Assembly (NCBI GenBank): GCA_938048455.1
Contig: CALIUY010000002.1
Coordinates: 62,001-126,000, forward strand
Direction of reading: 5' to 3'
Length of the DNA stretch: 64,000 bases
Source: an uncultured Desulfobacterales bacterium
Lineage (GTDB): Bacteria > Desulfobacterota > Desulfobacteria > Desulfobacterales > SpSt-501
The notes beneath the pieces are model-generated. The model saw only the letters and a list, made by a program, of their open reading frames with translations, made no database searches and was not told where the DNA came from. Each line of letters starts with the position of its first letter. The stretch's first letter is position 1. Shown here piece after piece: positions 53,553 through 62,437 of this stretch. The position numbers were made by a program, and so were the translations under genes.

Positions 53553-54725
53553 TCAGGTTCCCTGAAGAAGGGTGCCGATCCGCTCGCACAGCGCGATCGC
53601 TTTTACGAGGAGCGCGTCGGGAAAATCATAGGACGGGCTGTGGAGAGGAGGCTGAGAGAGACCCGCGCCGATCGCGAACATCGCTCCCCGAAAGCGCGCC
53701 GTGAAGTGACCGAAGTCCTCCGACCAGCGGAAGGGCTCTTGCGGCTCGACGAGTTCGAAGCCGAGATCTTCCGCTCCCCGGCGGACGAAAGAAACGGCTT
53801 CGGGGTCGTTCACCAAAGCGGGGAAGGGTTCATGAACCGAGATCGCCGTTTCCAGGTTTCGGCTTCGGGCGGAGGTTTCGACCCGCTCCCGGAGGGCGGC
53901 GACAAGAAGAGCGAGCGGTTGGTCGCCCGCCGCCCGCAGGGTGAGAAGGATTTCGGCCTCTCCGGGGGTGATGCCGAAGCCGGAATTGCCCAGCCGAACG
54001 TGGGTTACGGTGACGAGCGAGAAGAAAGCGAAGGCGGAGGGCAGCCGGGGAAGCTCCCCGATCAAATGCGCCGTGAGTTCCCCCGGCGAGCGGGCCTCTT
54101 CGGGATGGGCCGCATGCGAGGAAGATCCCCGCAGCAGGATCCGCACCCCCACGGAGGCGCAGGCGAAGACTCCGGAGCGCACCAGCACCCTTCCGAAGGG
54201 GAAGCCGGGCAAATTGTGCAGGGCGAAGCACGCATCCGGCCGTAAATCCGTCGTCGCGAGATCCGCGAGCATACGTTCGGCGCCTTCGCCCGTTTCTTCG
54301 GCCGGCTGAAAGAGAAGCAGGCTTCGTCCGGTCGCCGAGCGTCGCCGTGCGAGCCGCACGGCCAAGCCGGCGAGGATCGCCATGTGCCCGTCGTGGCCGC
54401 AGGCGTGGGAAAGCCCCGGGATCTGGGAGGCGTAGGGGACGCCGCTCGACTCGGTCACCGAAACGGCGTCGAGCTCGGCACGGAAGGCCACCGTGAGGCC
54501 GGGCTTTTCTCCGTCGTAGACCGCGGCCAAGCCTCCGCCGCCGATCCGGCAGATGAGCCGATCCGGCGGGTGGGCCGCCAGAAACGCGGTGAGAGTTTGC
54601 ACGGTGGCGCGCTCGTCGCCGGCTGGCTCCGGACGGGCGTGAAGGCGGTGGCGCAGGGAAATGACCGCCGCCAGCTCTTCCGCGGAAAGCGTTTCCTCCA
54701 AGCGGGTGTTGAAGGGTTCAGGCAT
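53553..54725 (-). CDS. M20-family metal-dependent amidohydrolase
   Basis: A 390-residue zinc or manganese hydrolase of the N-acyl-amino-acid / indoleacetyl-amino-acid type (M20D). Metal motifs are CGHDGHMAILAGLA (about residues 108-121), FQPAEETGEGA, the histidine in ALHNLPG, and a dimer domain after residue 190. It removes an acyl group from an N-acyl amino acid or hydrolyses a related amide. It overlaps the TRAP permease gene by 8 bases on the same strand, so the TRAP substrate may be what it hydrolyses. Confidence 0.88.
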   Translation of the reverse strand: MPEPFNTRLEETLSAEELAAVISLRHRLHARPEPAGDERATVQTLTAFLAAHPPDRLICRIGGGGLAAVYDGEKPGLTVAFRAELDAVSVTESSGVPYASQIPGLSHACGHDGHMAILAGLAVRLARRRSATGRSLLLFQPAEETGEGAERMLADLATTDLRPDACFALHNLPGFPFGRVLVRSGVFACASVGVRILLRGSSSHAAHPEEARSPGELTAHLIGELPRLPSAFAFFSLVTVTHVRLGNSGFGITPGEAEILLTLRAAGDQPLALLVAALRERVETSARSRNLETAISVHEPFPALVNDPEAVSFVRRGAEDLGFELVEPQEPFRWSEDFGHFTARFRGAMFAIGAGLSQPPLHSPSYDFPDALLVKAIALCERIGTLLQGT

Positions 54726-55998
54726 ATCCCAGAAGCCGCGGGATCCAGAGTACGAGCGTCGGCGCGTAGGTGACGAGGAGCAGAATGCCGATTTCGAGCG
54801 CCAGAAACGGCAATACGGCGCGTGTCACTTGGGGCAGCGGCAGCCCCGTCACGCCGCAGACGACAAAGAGGCAGACCCCGAGCGGCGGAGTGAGAAGCCC
54901 GACGACGATGTTGAAGACCATGACAAAGCCGAAATGCAGAGGATGAATGCCGACCCCCTGGGCCACGGCGAGAAGCGTGGGGGCGAGGATGATGATCGCC
55001 GCCCCGCCTTCGAGGAACATTCCGACGAACAGCAGAAACAGGTTGAGGAGAAGGAGGATCAGATAGGGGTTTTCGGTCAGGCCGAGCAGCATCGTGGCGA
55101 TGCGGTTGGGGATCTGCTCGGCGGTCAGCACCCAGGCGAAGACGTTCGCCATGGCGATGATCAGGAGCAAGACCGCGGTCGTGACCGCCCCCTCGACGAA
55201 AACCTGTTTGATGCTTGGCCAGTCGAGTTCCCGGTAGACGAAAAGACCGAGAAAGAGGGCGTAGAAAAGGGCGACGGCGGCGGCCTCGGTGGGGGTGAAC
55301 ACCCCCCCCAAGATCCCCCCCAAGATGATCAGCGGGGCGATGAGCGCCGGCCCGGCTTTCTGGAATTGCCCCCAGAGAAAGGCGGCGGTGAAGGGCTCCT
55401 CGACGCGCGGGTAGCCGCGGCGGACGGCCATGAGATAGGAGAGCCCCATCATGGAAAAGCCGATCAAAAGGCCGGGAATGATCCCGGCCGCGAACAGGGC
55501 TCCGATCGAAAGGCCGGTGGTCACCCCCATGATCACCATGAAGATCGAGGGCGGAATGATCGGCCCCATGGTGCTCGAGGCCGCGGTCACCGCGGCCGAG
55601 AAGGCCTGGTCATAGCCGGCCCGAACCATGCCCGGGACGAGGACGGTGCCGATGGCCGAGGCGTCGGCCACGGCCGAACCCGAGATCCCCCCGAGAAACA
55701 TGGAGGCGACGATGTTCGTGTGGGCGAGGCCGCCGCGGATGCGGCCGACGAGGGCATTGGCAAAGCCGACGAGCCGGATCGTCGTTCCGCCGCGGTTCAT
55801 GAGTTCGCCGGCGAGCACGAAGAGCGGAACGGCCATCAGGGGAAAGGAATCGATCCCGGTGAACATCCGCTGGGCGATGAGGCTCAACGGCACATCGAGC
55901 ACCCAGAGCGCGGCGAGCGCGGTCAGGCCCAGGCAGAAAGCGACCGGAAACCCCAGGGCGAGGCTGACGAGAAACACGCCCGCGATCAGGGGGATCAT
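54718..55998 (-). CDS. dctM: TRAP transporter large permease (DctM)
   Basis: A 426-residue membrane protein with about twelve helices. FPLMAVPLFVLAGELMNRGG and HTNIVASMFLGGISGSAVAD are DctM signatures. It moves an acid substrate with sodium together with the small permease DctQ, whose stop overlaps the start of this gene. Confidence 0.93.
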   Translation of the reverse strand: MIPLIAGVFLVSLALGFPVAFCLGLTALAALWVLDVPLSLIAQRMFTGIDSFPLMAVPLFVLAGELMNRGGTTIRLVGFANALVGRIRGGLAHTNIVASMFLGGISGSAVADASAIGTVLVPGMVRAGYDQAFSAAVTAASSTMGPIIPPSIFMVIMGVTTGLSIGALFAAGIIPGLLIGFSMMGLSYLMAVRRGYPRVEEPFTAAFLWGQFQKAGPALIAPLIILGGILGGVFTPTEAAAVALFYALFLGLFVYRELDWPSIKQVFVEGAVTTAVLLLIIAMANVFAWVLTAEQIPNRIATMLLGLTENPYLILLLLNLFLLFVGMFLEGGAAIIILAPTLLAVAQGVGIHPLHFGFVMVFNIVVGLLTPPLGVCLFVVCGVTGLPLPQVTRAVLPFLALEIGILLLVTYAPTLVLWIPRLLGYA

Positions 55999-56510
55999 AA
56001 GGCTTCCCTTGGGGCCGGTCGGGGCTTCGCCGGCGAGAGCAGCTTGAGGAAACCCGCGAGAAGCTCGACGATCATGAGTGCTGCACCCACGGGGATCGCG
56101 AGATAGGGGTAGAGCATGGGGATCATCATCGCCGGGGATTTCTGCGCTGCGTTGAAGAAGGCGAGGTTCACCCCTTCGCGGGCGATGAGGGCGAGAAAGG
56201 CGATGAGAACGAGGTGAAGCCCGATCGCCGTCGCCCGCCGCAGGACCGGAGGGAAACGTTCGACCAGGCTGTTCACCCCGATGTGACGACCCCGCCGCAG
56301 GGCGACGAAGGAGCCCACCAGCCCCATCCAGATCATGAGATAGCGGGCGAGCTCTTCCGACCAGGGAAACGGCACATAGATCACGAACCGGAAGAACACC
56401 TGCAGGATCACCACGACGGACATGGCGATCCCCAGCAGGATGAGCAGCCGCTCGGCGATGCGGCTCAACGAATCGCTGGCCCGGTCGAGGACCCGGGAGA
56501 GTTTCTCCAT
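55995..56510 (-). CDS. dctQ: TRAP transporter small permease (DctQ)
   Basis: A 171-residue four-helix protein with the DctQ pattern PFPWSEELARYLMIWMGLVG and SFVALRRGRHIGVNSL. It overlaps dctM by four bases (ATGA) and lies 25 bp after dctP. Confidence 0.92.
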   Translation of the reverse strand: MEKLSRVLDRASDSLSRIAERLLILLGIAMSVVVILQVFFRFVIYVPFPWSEELARYLMIWMGLVGSFVALRRGRHIGVNSLVERFPPVLRRATAIGLHLVLIAFLALIAREGVNLAFFNAAQKSPAMMIPMLYPYLAIPVGAALMIVELLAGFLKLLSPAKPRPAPREAL

Positions 56511-56535
56511 CCCGAGAGGGGGCCTCCGCCCCGAT

Positions 56536-57621
56536 TCATTTCTTGATCTGGGCGTACTTCTCGTTCGCCATGCGGATGAAGTCTTTCACGATCTGCTCCG
56601 CACGGTCGCCGACCTCTTTTTCGGCCTGGGCCGCGGCGGCGAGGATGCCGTCGGTCCATTCGTCGCCCGCCTTTTTGCGGATGAAGGTCAACCCCGCGGG
56701 TTGGGCGATCTGCCGGAACTGATGGAGCTCGGCGGCGGTCGGCTGGTGGATCTGCATTCCCTGGGCTTTGAGTTTTTCGATCCCCTCGATGTTCGCCTCT
56801 TGGGAGAAGCCGTTGTGCGTGTGGGCGAGCACGACGGCTGCCTCGGAGACGATCCGGCGCTGCTCGGCGTTCAGCTTCTTCTGGAAGAAATTCTCGTTCA
56901 TGAAGACAAAGAGCGGGTTGTACAGATGGCCGTCGAGGATCACGTACTTTTGCACTTCATAGAATTTCATGTCGTGGATGAGTACGATGGGCAGCTCCAT
57001 GCCGTCCACGACCTTCTGCTGCAGCGCCATGTAGAGCTCGCCGAAGGCGATGGGGGTGGGGTCGGCGCCGAGCGCCTTGACCATCTCCATGTGGGCCGGG
57101 TTTTCCATGGTGCGGATTTTCAGGCCCTTCATGTCGGCGGCGCTTTTCATCGGCCGGTTGGCGGTGAAGTGGCGGTAGCCGTTTTCGGTGATCGCCAGCA
57201 CGCGGACGCCCGTTTTCGCAAGAAAGGCCTCGCCGAAGCGGCGGCCGAAGTCGCCGTCGAAGACCTTCCAGGCCGCAGGCGCGTTGGAAAAAAGGAAGGG
57301 GATGTCGAAGACGACGGCCGCGTCGAAGAAGCCCGGAACCGGACCGCTCGAGAGGGTCGCCATTTCGATCGTGCCCATGCGCACCCCTTCCAGAGCTTCG
57401 CGCTCGTTGCCGAGTTTCGAGGCATGGAAGGCCTTGACTTCGATTTCCCCCCGGCTCTGGGTTTCGACCAGGTGGCGGAAAATCTCGACCGCCTTGACGG
57501 TGCGGTTGGTGGGCACATCGGGTCCGGCGTTGGCGACCTTGATGGTGATCTTGGCCCAGGCCGGGGTGCCGAGGAGAAGAAGAACGAAGAAAGACAAAAC
57601 GATGGGCTTGCAGGCTTTCAT
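56536..57621 (-). CDS. dctP: TRAP transporter substrate-binding protein (DctP)
   Basis: A 361-residue binding protein with a signal peptide (MKACKPIVLSFFVLLLLG, cut after AWA near residue 23). GLKIRTMENPAHMEMVKALG and FGELYMALQQKVVDGMELP contain the conserved arginine region that binds a carboxylate. AAGGAGTG precedes the ATG at 57621; the longer frame has no signal peptide at its start. It leads dctPQM and the M20 hydrolase. Confidence 0.92.
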   Translation of the reverse strand: MKACKPIVLSFFVLLLLGTPAWAKITIKVANAGPDVPTNRTVKAVEIFRHLVETQSRGEIEVKAFHASKLGNEREALEGVRMGTIEMATLSSGPVPGFFDAAVVFDIPFLFSNAPAAWKVFDGDFGRRFGEAFLAKTGVRVLAITENGYRHFTANRPMKSAADMKGLKIRTMENPAHMEMVKALGADPTPIAFGELYMALQQKVVDGMELPIVLIHDMKFYEVQKYVILDGHLYNPLFVFMNENFFQKKLNAEQRRIVSEAAVVLAHTHNGFSQEANIEGIEKLKAQGMQIHQPTAAELHQFRQIAQPAGLTFIRKKAGDEWTDGILAAAAQAEKEVGDRAEQIVKDFIRMANEKYAQIKK

Positions 57622-57781
57622 CTTGTCGCACTCCTTGTTGAGCTCGGGCTCTCGGAGGCCGTCACCCCCTGCCGCCCATCCGCCTCCGGAGGCCGCGGGG
57701 TTTTTCTGTGCGGCGGGGCTTCCCGAAGGTGCCCTATACGGAAGATTCCGAAGGGCTGTCAAGGGAAGAAGCCGGCCGCCG

Positions 57782-58597
57782 TCAATCGAGCACGCGCCAG
57801 CGCCTCATGCGGCTTGAGCCGTAGAGGTTGGGGGTCTGGGGATACTGCTGCGAGGGCAGCAGGCGCCGGATCGCCTTGTACCAGCCTTGGTAGGTGGCCC
57901 GCGCCGGCAGCGTCTTCAAGGTCTGCAGGGCGACGAAGCTGAAGGCGCCGTTCGGACGGCCGGAAAACCAGGCGTCGTAGCTGTACTCGGTGTCCTGGCA
58001 GCCGGCCAGAAGCAGCGCCGCGTAACGTCCCGGCGGGCTCGAGCGTCGTAACCCGCGGCCGATGCCGAGCCGGGCCGCCTCGCGCTTCGAAAGAAACACC
58101 GCCGGCGGCAGGAAGCGGACGAGCCGCCGGGGGGCGAACTTCCCGGATACCGTCGGCGGGGTGAGGATGGGCGCGAAGCGGGTGACCGTCCCGGAATGGC
58201 AGGAGTCGGAGATCATGACGAGCTTCACGCCCGGCGGCCGGGCGCTGAAAAGGTCGAAGAGCTCGTCATCCGTAATCGGCCCCCGGCTGGCGATGTCGTA
58301 AGGACAGAGGCACTCGTCGGTGCCGTCGGGCTCGTCGCCGTCCTCGTCGGGGACGAAAGAGCCGTGTCCGGAGTACTGCACGACGAGAGAGTCGCCGGTG
58401 CGCGATTCCGCCAGCAGCCGTCCGATCGCCCGGCGGATCCCATCCCCCGTCGCCTTGCGGTCAAACAGGGTCTCGACGACGTAGCCGCGCGCGTTGAGCG
58501 CGGCCGCCCAGTCGTTCGCGTCGTTTACACAGCCCGCGAGATCACTTGCGGTGCCCGGGTAGTCATTGATGCCGATGCAAAGCGCTTTTCTGGCCAT
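57782..58597 (-). CDS. Caspase-like peptidase (orthocaspase, C14 family)
   Basis: A 271-residue protein that is a single p20-like caspase domain. It starts MARKALCIGINDYPG, the catalytic histidine is in VVQYSGHGSFVPDEDGDEPDG (H78) and the cysteine in ISDSCHSGTVTR (C133). The acidic loop after the histidine resembles metacaspases, which cut after arginine or lysine and need calcium. No signal peptide or extra domain is seen. It lies alone between the TRAP genes and a GatZ-like gene on the same strand, and its target is unknown. Confidence 0.87.
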   Translation of the reverse strand: MARKALCIGINDYPGTASDLAGCVNDANDWAAALNARGYVVETLFDRKATGDGIRRAIGRLLAESRTGDSLVVQYSGHGSFVPDEDGDEPDGTDECLCPYDIASRGPITDDELFDLFSARPPGVKLVMISDSCHSGTVTRFAPILTPPTVSGKFAPRRLVRFLPPAVFLSKREAARLGIGRGLRRSSPPGRYAALLLAGCQDTEYSYDAWFSGRPNGAFSFVALQTLKTLPARATYQGWYKAIRRLLPSQQYPQTPNLYGSSRMRRWRVLD

Positions 58598-58629
58598 GGG
58601 AAGCTCCTTTCATGGATGGGGAAGGCGCT

Positions 58630-59922
58630 TCAACGGCACGCTTCCCGGTAAGGGCGAAGAGCCGCCTGAATGCGGCGGCGGACCCAAACGGCGGCCGTGA
58701 GCGGCACCGGAGGCGGACCGGGTTGATCCACCGCGCCGGCGGGGAGAAGGACATCCCATTCTTCGAGGATCGCCGGCGAGAGGTTGGCGAAGAGCCGGGC
58801 GAGGGCGGCTTCGACCTCGGGACGTGTCCAGTAGTAGCGGATCCGGTCCAAGCGGCTGGAAAGCAGCGCCGTGTGGATTTCCTCTTTCGAGCCGCGATAG
58901 TAATCCCGCCAATGCTCGGGATGCTCTTCCATGACGCGCCGGAGAACCTCGCGCAGGCCGGAGAGGATCAGGCCCGGGCGACGACGGGCAAGCTCGATTT
59001 CCAGGTCTTCGAGGCGGAAGACCGCCTCGCGAAAGGCGTCGGTCAGGCAGGGGCCGACCTTGAGGATCGTGAAATGGTCTTCGACCAGGCGGGTGAGGCT
59101 TTCCGGCGACTGGTAATCCGTGGAATGGACTTCGTAGGTCATGATTCCGGGGAGCGCGGCATGAAAAGCCGACAGCGCCGCCGCTTCGGCGGGGAGATAG
59201 GGCACGGCCCCCTCGTGCCCGAACTCCACTCCCGGCTGAACGACGACGGCGAGGATCCGCTCCCAGGCGTTTTCGATTCCTTGCCGACGGAGCTCCTCCT
59301 TGACCAGGCTGAGGAATTCGGCTACTTGCTCCGGCCGGGTGACCGCAATCCGCCGGGGGACGTCCGGCCGTCCCCCCGGCGGCGGCACATCGGACCCGAT
59401 GACATAAAGGGGCGGCCTTGATCCCTCGGCCAGGCGAGCGGCCTCCTCCTCGGCCACGCGGCAGAGCAGCGCCGTGCGTTGCGCCGCAGTTCTCGGATCC
59501 GGTCCCTCGGACGGATCGCCGCGGCAGGGGGCGGAGGCGTCGAGGTGGAGTTTTCGGAAGCCGGCGGCGACGCACTGCCGGGCGAGTTCGGCGGCGCGGC
59601 CAAGGGCCTCGTCGGGAGGTTTTTCCCGCCAGACGTAGGGGCCGAGATGATCGGCTCCGAGGAGGAGGTTTTCCCGGCCCAGCCCCAGTCCCTCGGCCAG
59701 GGCGGCAAGCCGCGAGGAAAAATCGCTCGGGGTCATGCCGCTGTAGCCGCCCTGCGGGTTGACCTGGGCGGCTGTGGCCTCGATCAGAAGCGGAATCCCT
59801 TCCTCGCGCGCCAGACACACCGCGGCCGCCAGGACCTCGGGGTGGGAGGAACAGACGGAAAAGACTCCGCGCCGACGGCCGCAGAGATGATCGGCTCTCA
59901 GGTTCCGCAGAAAAGACGGCAT
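58630..59922 (-). CDS. GatZ/KbaZ-type tagatose-bisphosphate aldolase subunit
   Basis: A 430-residue protein of the class II tagatose-1,6-bisphosphate aldolase non-catalytic family. GVFSVCSSHPEVLAAAV, LLIEATAAQVNPQGGYSGMT, LLGADHLGPYVW and KLHLDASAPC are the family segments. In GatYZ it stabilises a separate catalytic subunit, which is not in the window; some relatives may act alone. With the nearby LarA and PdxA-like genes a role in acid-sugar breakdown is likely. Confidence 0.86.
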   Translation of the reverse strand: MPSFLRNLRADHLCGRRRGVFSVCSSHPEVLAAAVCLAREEGIPLLIEATAAQVNPQGGYSGMTPSDFSSRLAALAEGLGLGRENLLLGADHLGPYVWREKPPDEALGRAAELARQCVAAGFRKLHLDASAPCRGDPSEGPDPRTAAQRTALLCRVAEEEAARLAEGSRPPLYVIGSDVPPPGGRPDVPRRIAVTRPEQVAEFLSLVKEELRRQGIENAWERILAVVVQPGVEFGHEGAVPYLPAEAAALSAFHAALPGIMTYEVHSTDYQSPESLTRLVEDHFTILKVGPCLTDAFREAVFRLEDLEIELARRRPGLILSGLREVLRRVMEEHPEHWRDYYRGSKEEIHTALLSSRLDRIRYYWTRPEVEAALARLFANLSPAILEEWDVLLPAGAVDQPGPPPVPLTAAVWVRRRIQAALRPYREACR

Positions 59923-60028
59923 CCTCCCCCGCCCTCGAAAAAGGCCCTGGCCGGAGTTAGCTTAAAACGGTTCCCGCGGCCGGTCAACGGCCGAAACCCC
60001 CGGAAGGCCGCCGGGCAAGGATTTGAGC

Positions 60029-61300
60029 ATGGCACGCGTGACGATCCCTTTCGGAGGAAAACCGCTCTCGTTCGCCGTACCCGACCGCAACCTCGCTGCG
60101 GTGTTGCACCCCAACCCCTCGACTCCGGTGGAAGACCTCGAGGCGGCGATCGAAGCCGCGCTCTCGCGGCCGATCGGCCAGCCGCCCCTCGAGGAATGGA
60201 TCCGGCCGACGGACCGCGTGCTGATCGTGAGCGACGACAACACGCGTCTCACCCCCGTCGACCGCATGATCCCGCCGCTTCTTTCCCGCTTGAACCGGGC
60301 GGGGGTTCCCGACCGCCGGATCTCTTGCATTCTGGCGCTCGGCACCCATCGTTATATGACCGGCGAGGAAATCCGGGCCAAGGTGGGAGACGAGGTTCTC
60401 GGCCGCATCCGCGTCTTCAATCACGAATGGAAAAACAAGGCGGAGCTCCTCGACCTCGGGCGATCCCGTGCCGGGACTCCGCTCCAGGTGAACCGCGCCG
60501 TCACCGAAGCGGACGTCGTGATCGGCCTCGGGGCCATCGTCCCGCACCACATCCCGGGCTACTCGGGGAGCTCGAAGATCATCCAGCCCGGAATCTGCGG
60601 TCCGAAGACCACGGCCGAGACGCACATGCTCTCCTGCGAGGGCGGGGGGGACTCGTTTCTGGGGATCGAGGACAACCCCGTGCGCCGCGACATGGATGAC
60701 ATGGCCGACCGCGTGGGGATGAAGACCATCCTCAATGTGGTCATGGACAGCGAGGGACGGGTGACCGGGGTCTTCTTCGGCGCCATGCGCGAGGCCTTCC
60801 GCGCGGGGGTGGTCGCCGCCCGGCGGATCTACGGGGTTTCCTACCGCGAACCCCCCGACATCGTGATCGCCAACTCCTATCCCTGCGAGCTCGACTTCTG
60901 GCAGTCGCACAAGGCCCAGTATCCGGCCCAGCGTATGGTGAAGGCGGGAGGAACGATCATCCTTTGCACGCCCGCGCCGGAGGGGGTGAGCCCCGTGCAC
61001 ACCGATCTTCTCGAATACACCTTTTGGCCTTCCTCGGAGATCAAGGCCGCCTACCGCGAAGGCCGCCTGAAAAACGGCGTCGCCTGCGCCCTCGCCGTGG
61101 CCTGGGCGCTGGTGCGGGAAAAGGCCTCGGTGATCACCTTTTCGCCGGGGATCCCCGAAGAGCACAAGAAACGGCTCGGCCACACCCACGCCCCGGACCT
61201 GGACTGGGCGGTCGCCGAAGCCCTCAGGCGGCAGGGACCCGAAGCGCGCATCGCCGTGCTCACCCACGCGCCGGATCTGCTGCCCCTTCCGGCGGCGTGA
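60029..61300 (+). CDS. larA: LarA-family (nickel-pincer) racemase/epimerase
   Basis: A 423-residue LarA homologue. All cofactor and catalytic positions of lactate racemase are present: H107 in GTHRYMT, H173-174 in VPHHIPGYSG, K183 in SSKIIQPG and H199 in AETHM. Such enzymes racemise or epimerise 2-hydroxy acids and need the nickel-pincer cofactor made by LarB, LarC and LarE, not seen here. Given the TRAP and PdxA-type genes nearby, a larger hydroxy acid than lactate is plausible. I prefer the ATG at 60029 over a TTG at 60023. It is divergent from the GatZ gene. Confidence 0.88.
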   Translation: MARVTIPFGGKPLSFAVPDRNLAAVLHPNPSTPVEDLEAAIEAALSRPIGQPPLEEWIRPTDRVLIVSDDNTRLTPVDRMIPPLLSRLNRAGVPDRRISCILALGTHRYMTGEEIRAKVGDEVLGRIRVFNHEWKNKAELLDLGRSRAGTPLQVNRAVTEADVVIGLGAIVPHHIPGYSGSSKIIQPGICGPKTTAETHMLSCEGGGDSFLGIEDNPVRRDMDDMADRVGMKTILNVVMDSEGRVTGVFFGAMREAFRAGVVAARRIYGVSYREPPDIVIANSYPCELDFWQSHKAQYPAQRMVKAGGTIILCTPAPEGVSPVHTDLLEYTFWPSSEIKAAYREGRLKNGVACALAVAWALVREKASVITFSPGIPEEHKKRLGHTHAPDLDWAVAEALRRQGPEARIAVLTHAPDLLPLPAA

Positions 61301-61358
61301 GGCGGCGCGGCAAATCCGGGATGCCCGCCCGAGGGCTCCCGCAGCGGAAAGGAACATC

Positions 61359-62396
61359 ATGGAGCGGCTTCCGATCATCGGCATCAGCATGGGGGATCCG
61401 GGGGGGATCGGCCCCGAGATCTGCGCCAAGGCGCTTGCCCGAAAGGAAATCTATGAACTCTGCCGCCCGCTCGTCGTGGGCGATGCCCGCGTGATCGAAA
61501 ACGCGGTCCGCTTCAGTCGGCTCGAACTCCGGACCGCCTCCTGCCGGCGAGTCGCCGAAGCAAGGTTTTCCTTCGGTGCGATCGATGTCTTGGATCTCGA
61601 AAATCTCCCCCTCGAAAAGCTCCGTCACAAGGAGGTGACGGCCGAGCAGGGAAAGGCCTCCTTCGCGTATGTGGCCAAGCTGATCGAGCTCGCCTTGGCG
61701 GGCGAAATCGACGCCACCGTGACCGGGCCGATCAACAAGGCGGCGATCCATGCCGCGGGCTATTCCTACGCCGGGCATACCGAGATTTACGCCGATCTGA
61801 CCGGGACGCGGAATTACTCCATGATGCTCGCCGAGGGCGACTTCCGTGTGGCCCACGTTTCCACCCACGTCTCGCTGCGCGAGGCCTGCGAGCGGGTGAA
61901 GCGGGGACGGGTGCTCGAGGTGATCCGCCTCGCCTCCGAGGCGCTCCGGCGCTTGGGAATCGAAAAGCCGCGAATCGCGGTTGCCGGCTTGAACCCCCAC
62001 TGCGGCGAGGGCGGGATCTTCGGGCGCGAGGACGACGAGGAGATCGCCCCGGCCGTAGCCGACGCCCGCGCCGAGGGCATCGACGCCGAAGGGCCGCTGC
62101 CGGCGGACACGGTTTTCTCCAAAATGCGCGGCGGGCTCTACGATCTCGTCGTCGTCATGTATCACGATCAGGGGCATATCCCCGCCAAACTGGTGGGGTT
62201 TCAGTTCGACGCCCGAACCGGCGCCTGGGGTCAAATGGCCGGGGTGAACGTGACTCTGGGGCTACCGATCATCCGTGTTTCGGTGGATCACGGGACGGCC
62301 TTCGGCAAAGCGGGAGAGGGGCGGGCGAATCCGCAATCGATGATCGAGGCGATCCGCCTCGCCGCCCGGCTCGCCGGCGCCCGCCCGCGGACCTGA
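61359..62396 (+). CDS. PdxA-family 4-phospho-hydroxyacid dehydrogenase (PdxA2-like)
   Basis: A 345-residue NAD-dependent dehydrogenase. It starts IIGISMGDPGGIGPEICAKA, has the divalent-metal histidines in YSYAGHTEIYADL (about H147) and in VVMYHDQGHIPAKLV, and HGTAFGKAGEG near the end. PdxA makes an intermediate of vitamin B6; PdxA2 proteins oxidise 4-phospho-D-threonate or erythronate in acid-sugar breakdown. Its place after a LarA gene and near a TRAP transporter and GatZ favours PdxA2. The partner kinase (DUF1537) is not in the window. Confidence 0.87.
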   Translation: MERLPIIGISMGDPGGIGPEICAKALARKEIYELCRPLVVGDARVIENAVRFSRLELRTASCRRVAEARFSFGAIDVLDLENLPLEKLRHKEVTAEQGKASFAYVAKLIELALAGEIDATVTGPINKAAIHAAGYSYAGHTEIYADLTGTRNYSMMLAEGDFRVAHVSTHVSLREACERVKRGRVLEVIRLASEALRRLGIEKPRIAVAGLNPHCGEGGIFGREDDEEIAPAVADARAEGIDAEGPLPADTVFSKMRGGLYDLVVVMYHDQGHIPAKLVGFQFDARTGAWGQMAGVNVTLGLPIIRVSVDHGTAFGKAGEGRANPQSMIEAIRLAARLAGARPRT

Positions 62397-62400
62397 AGCG

Positions 62401-62437
62401 AAAGCCCCAACCCGGGTCTTCGCCCTGGGGGCTTTTA
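62401..62437 (+). terminator. Terminator after the PdxA-family gene
   Basis: AAAGCCCC (62401-62408) pairs with GGGGCTTT (62428-62435), ending in TTTT. It overlaps the last codon of the convergent gene and can act in both directions. Confidence 0.75.

Noticed and set aside
61359-62396. Calling the gene pdxA of vitamin B6 synthesis
   Set aside because: No pdxJ, ksgA or surA neighbour is present, and the catabolic neighbours favour the PdxA2 group.
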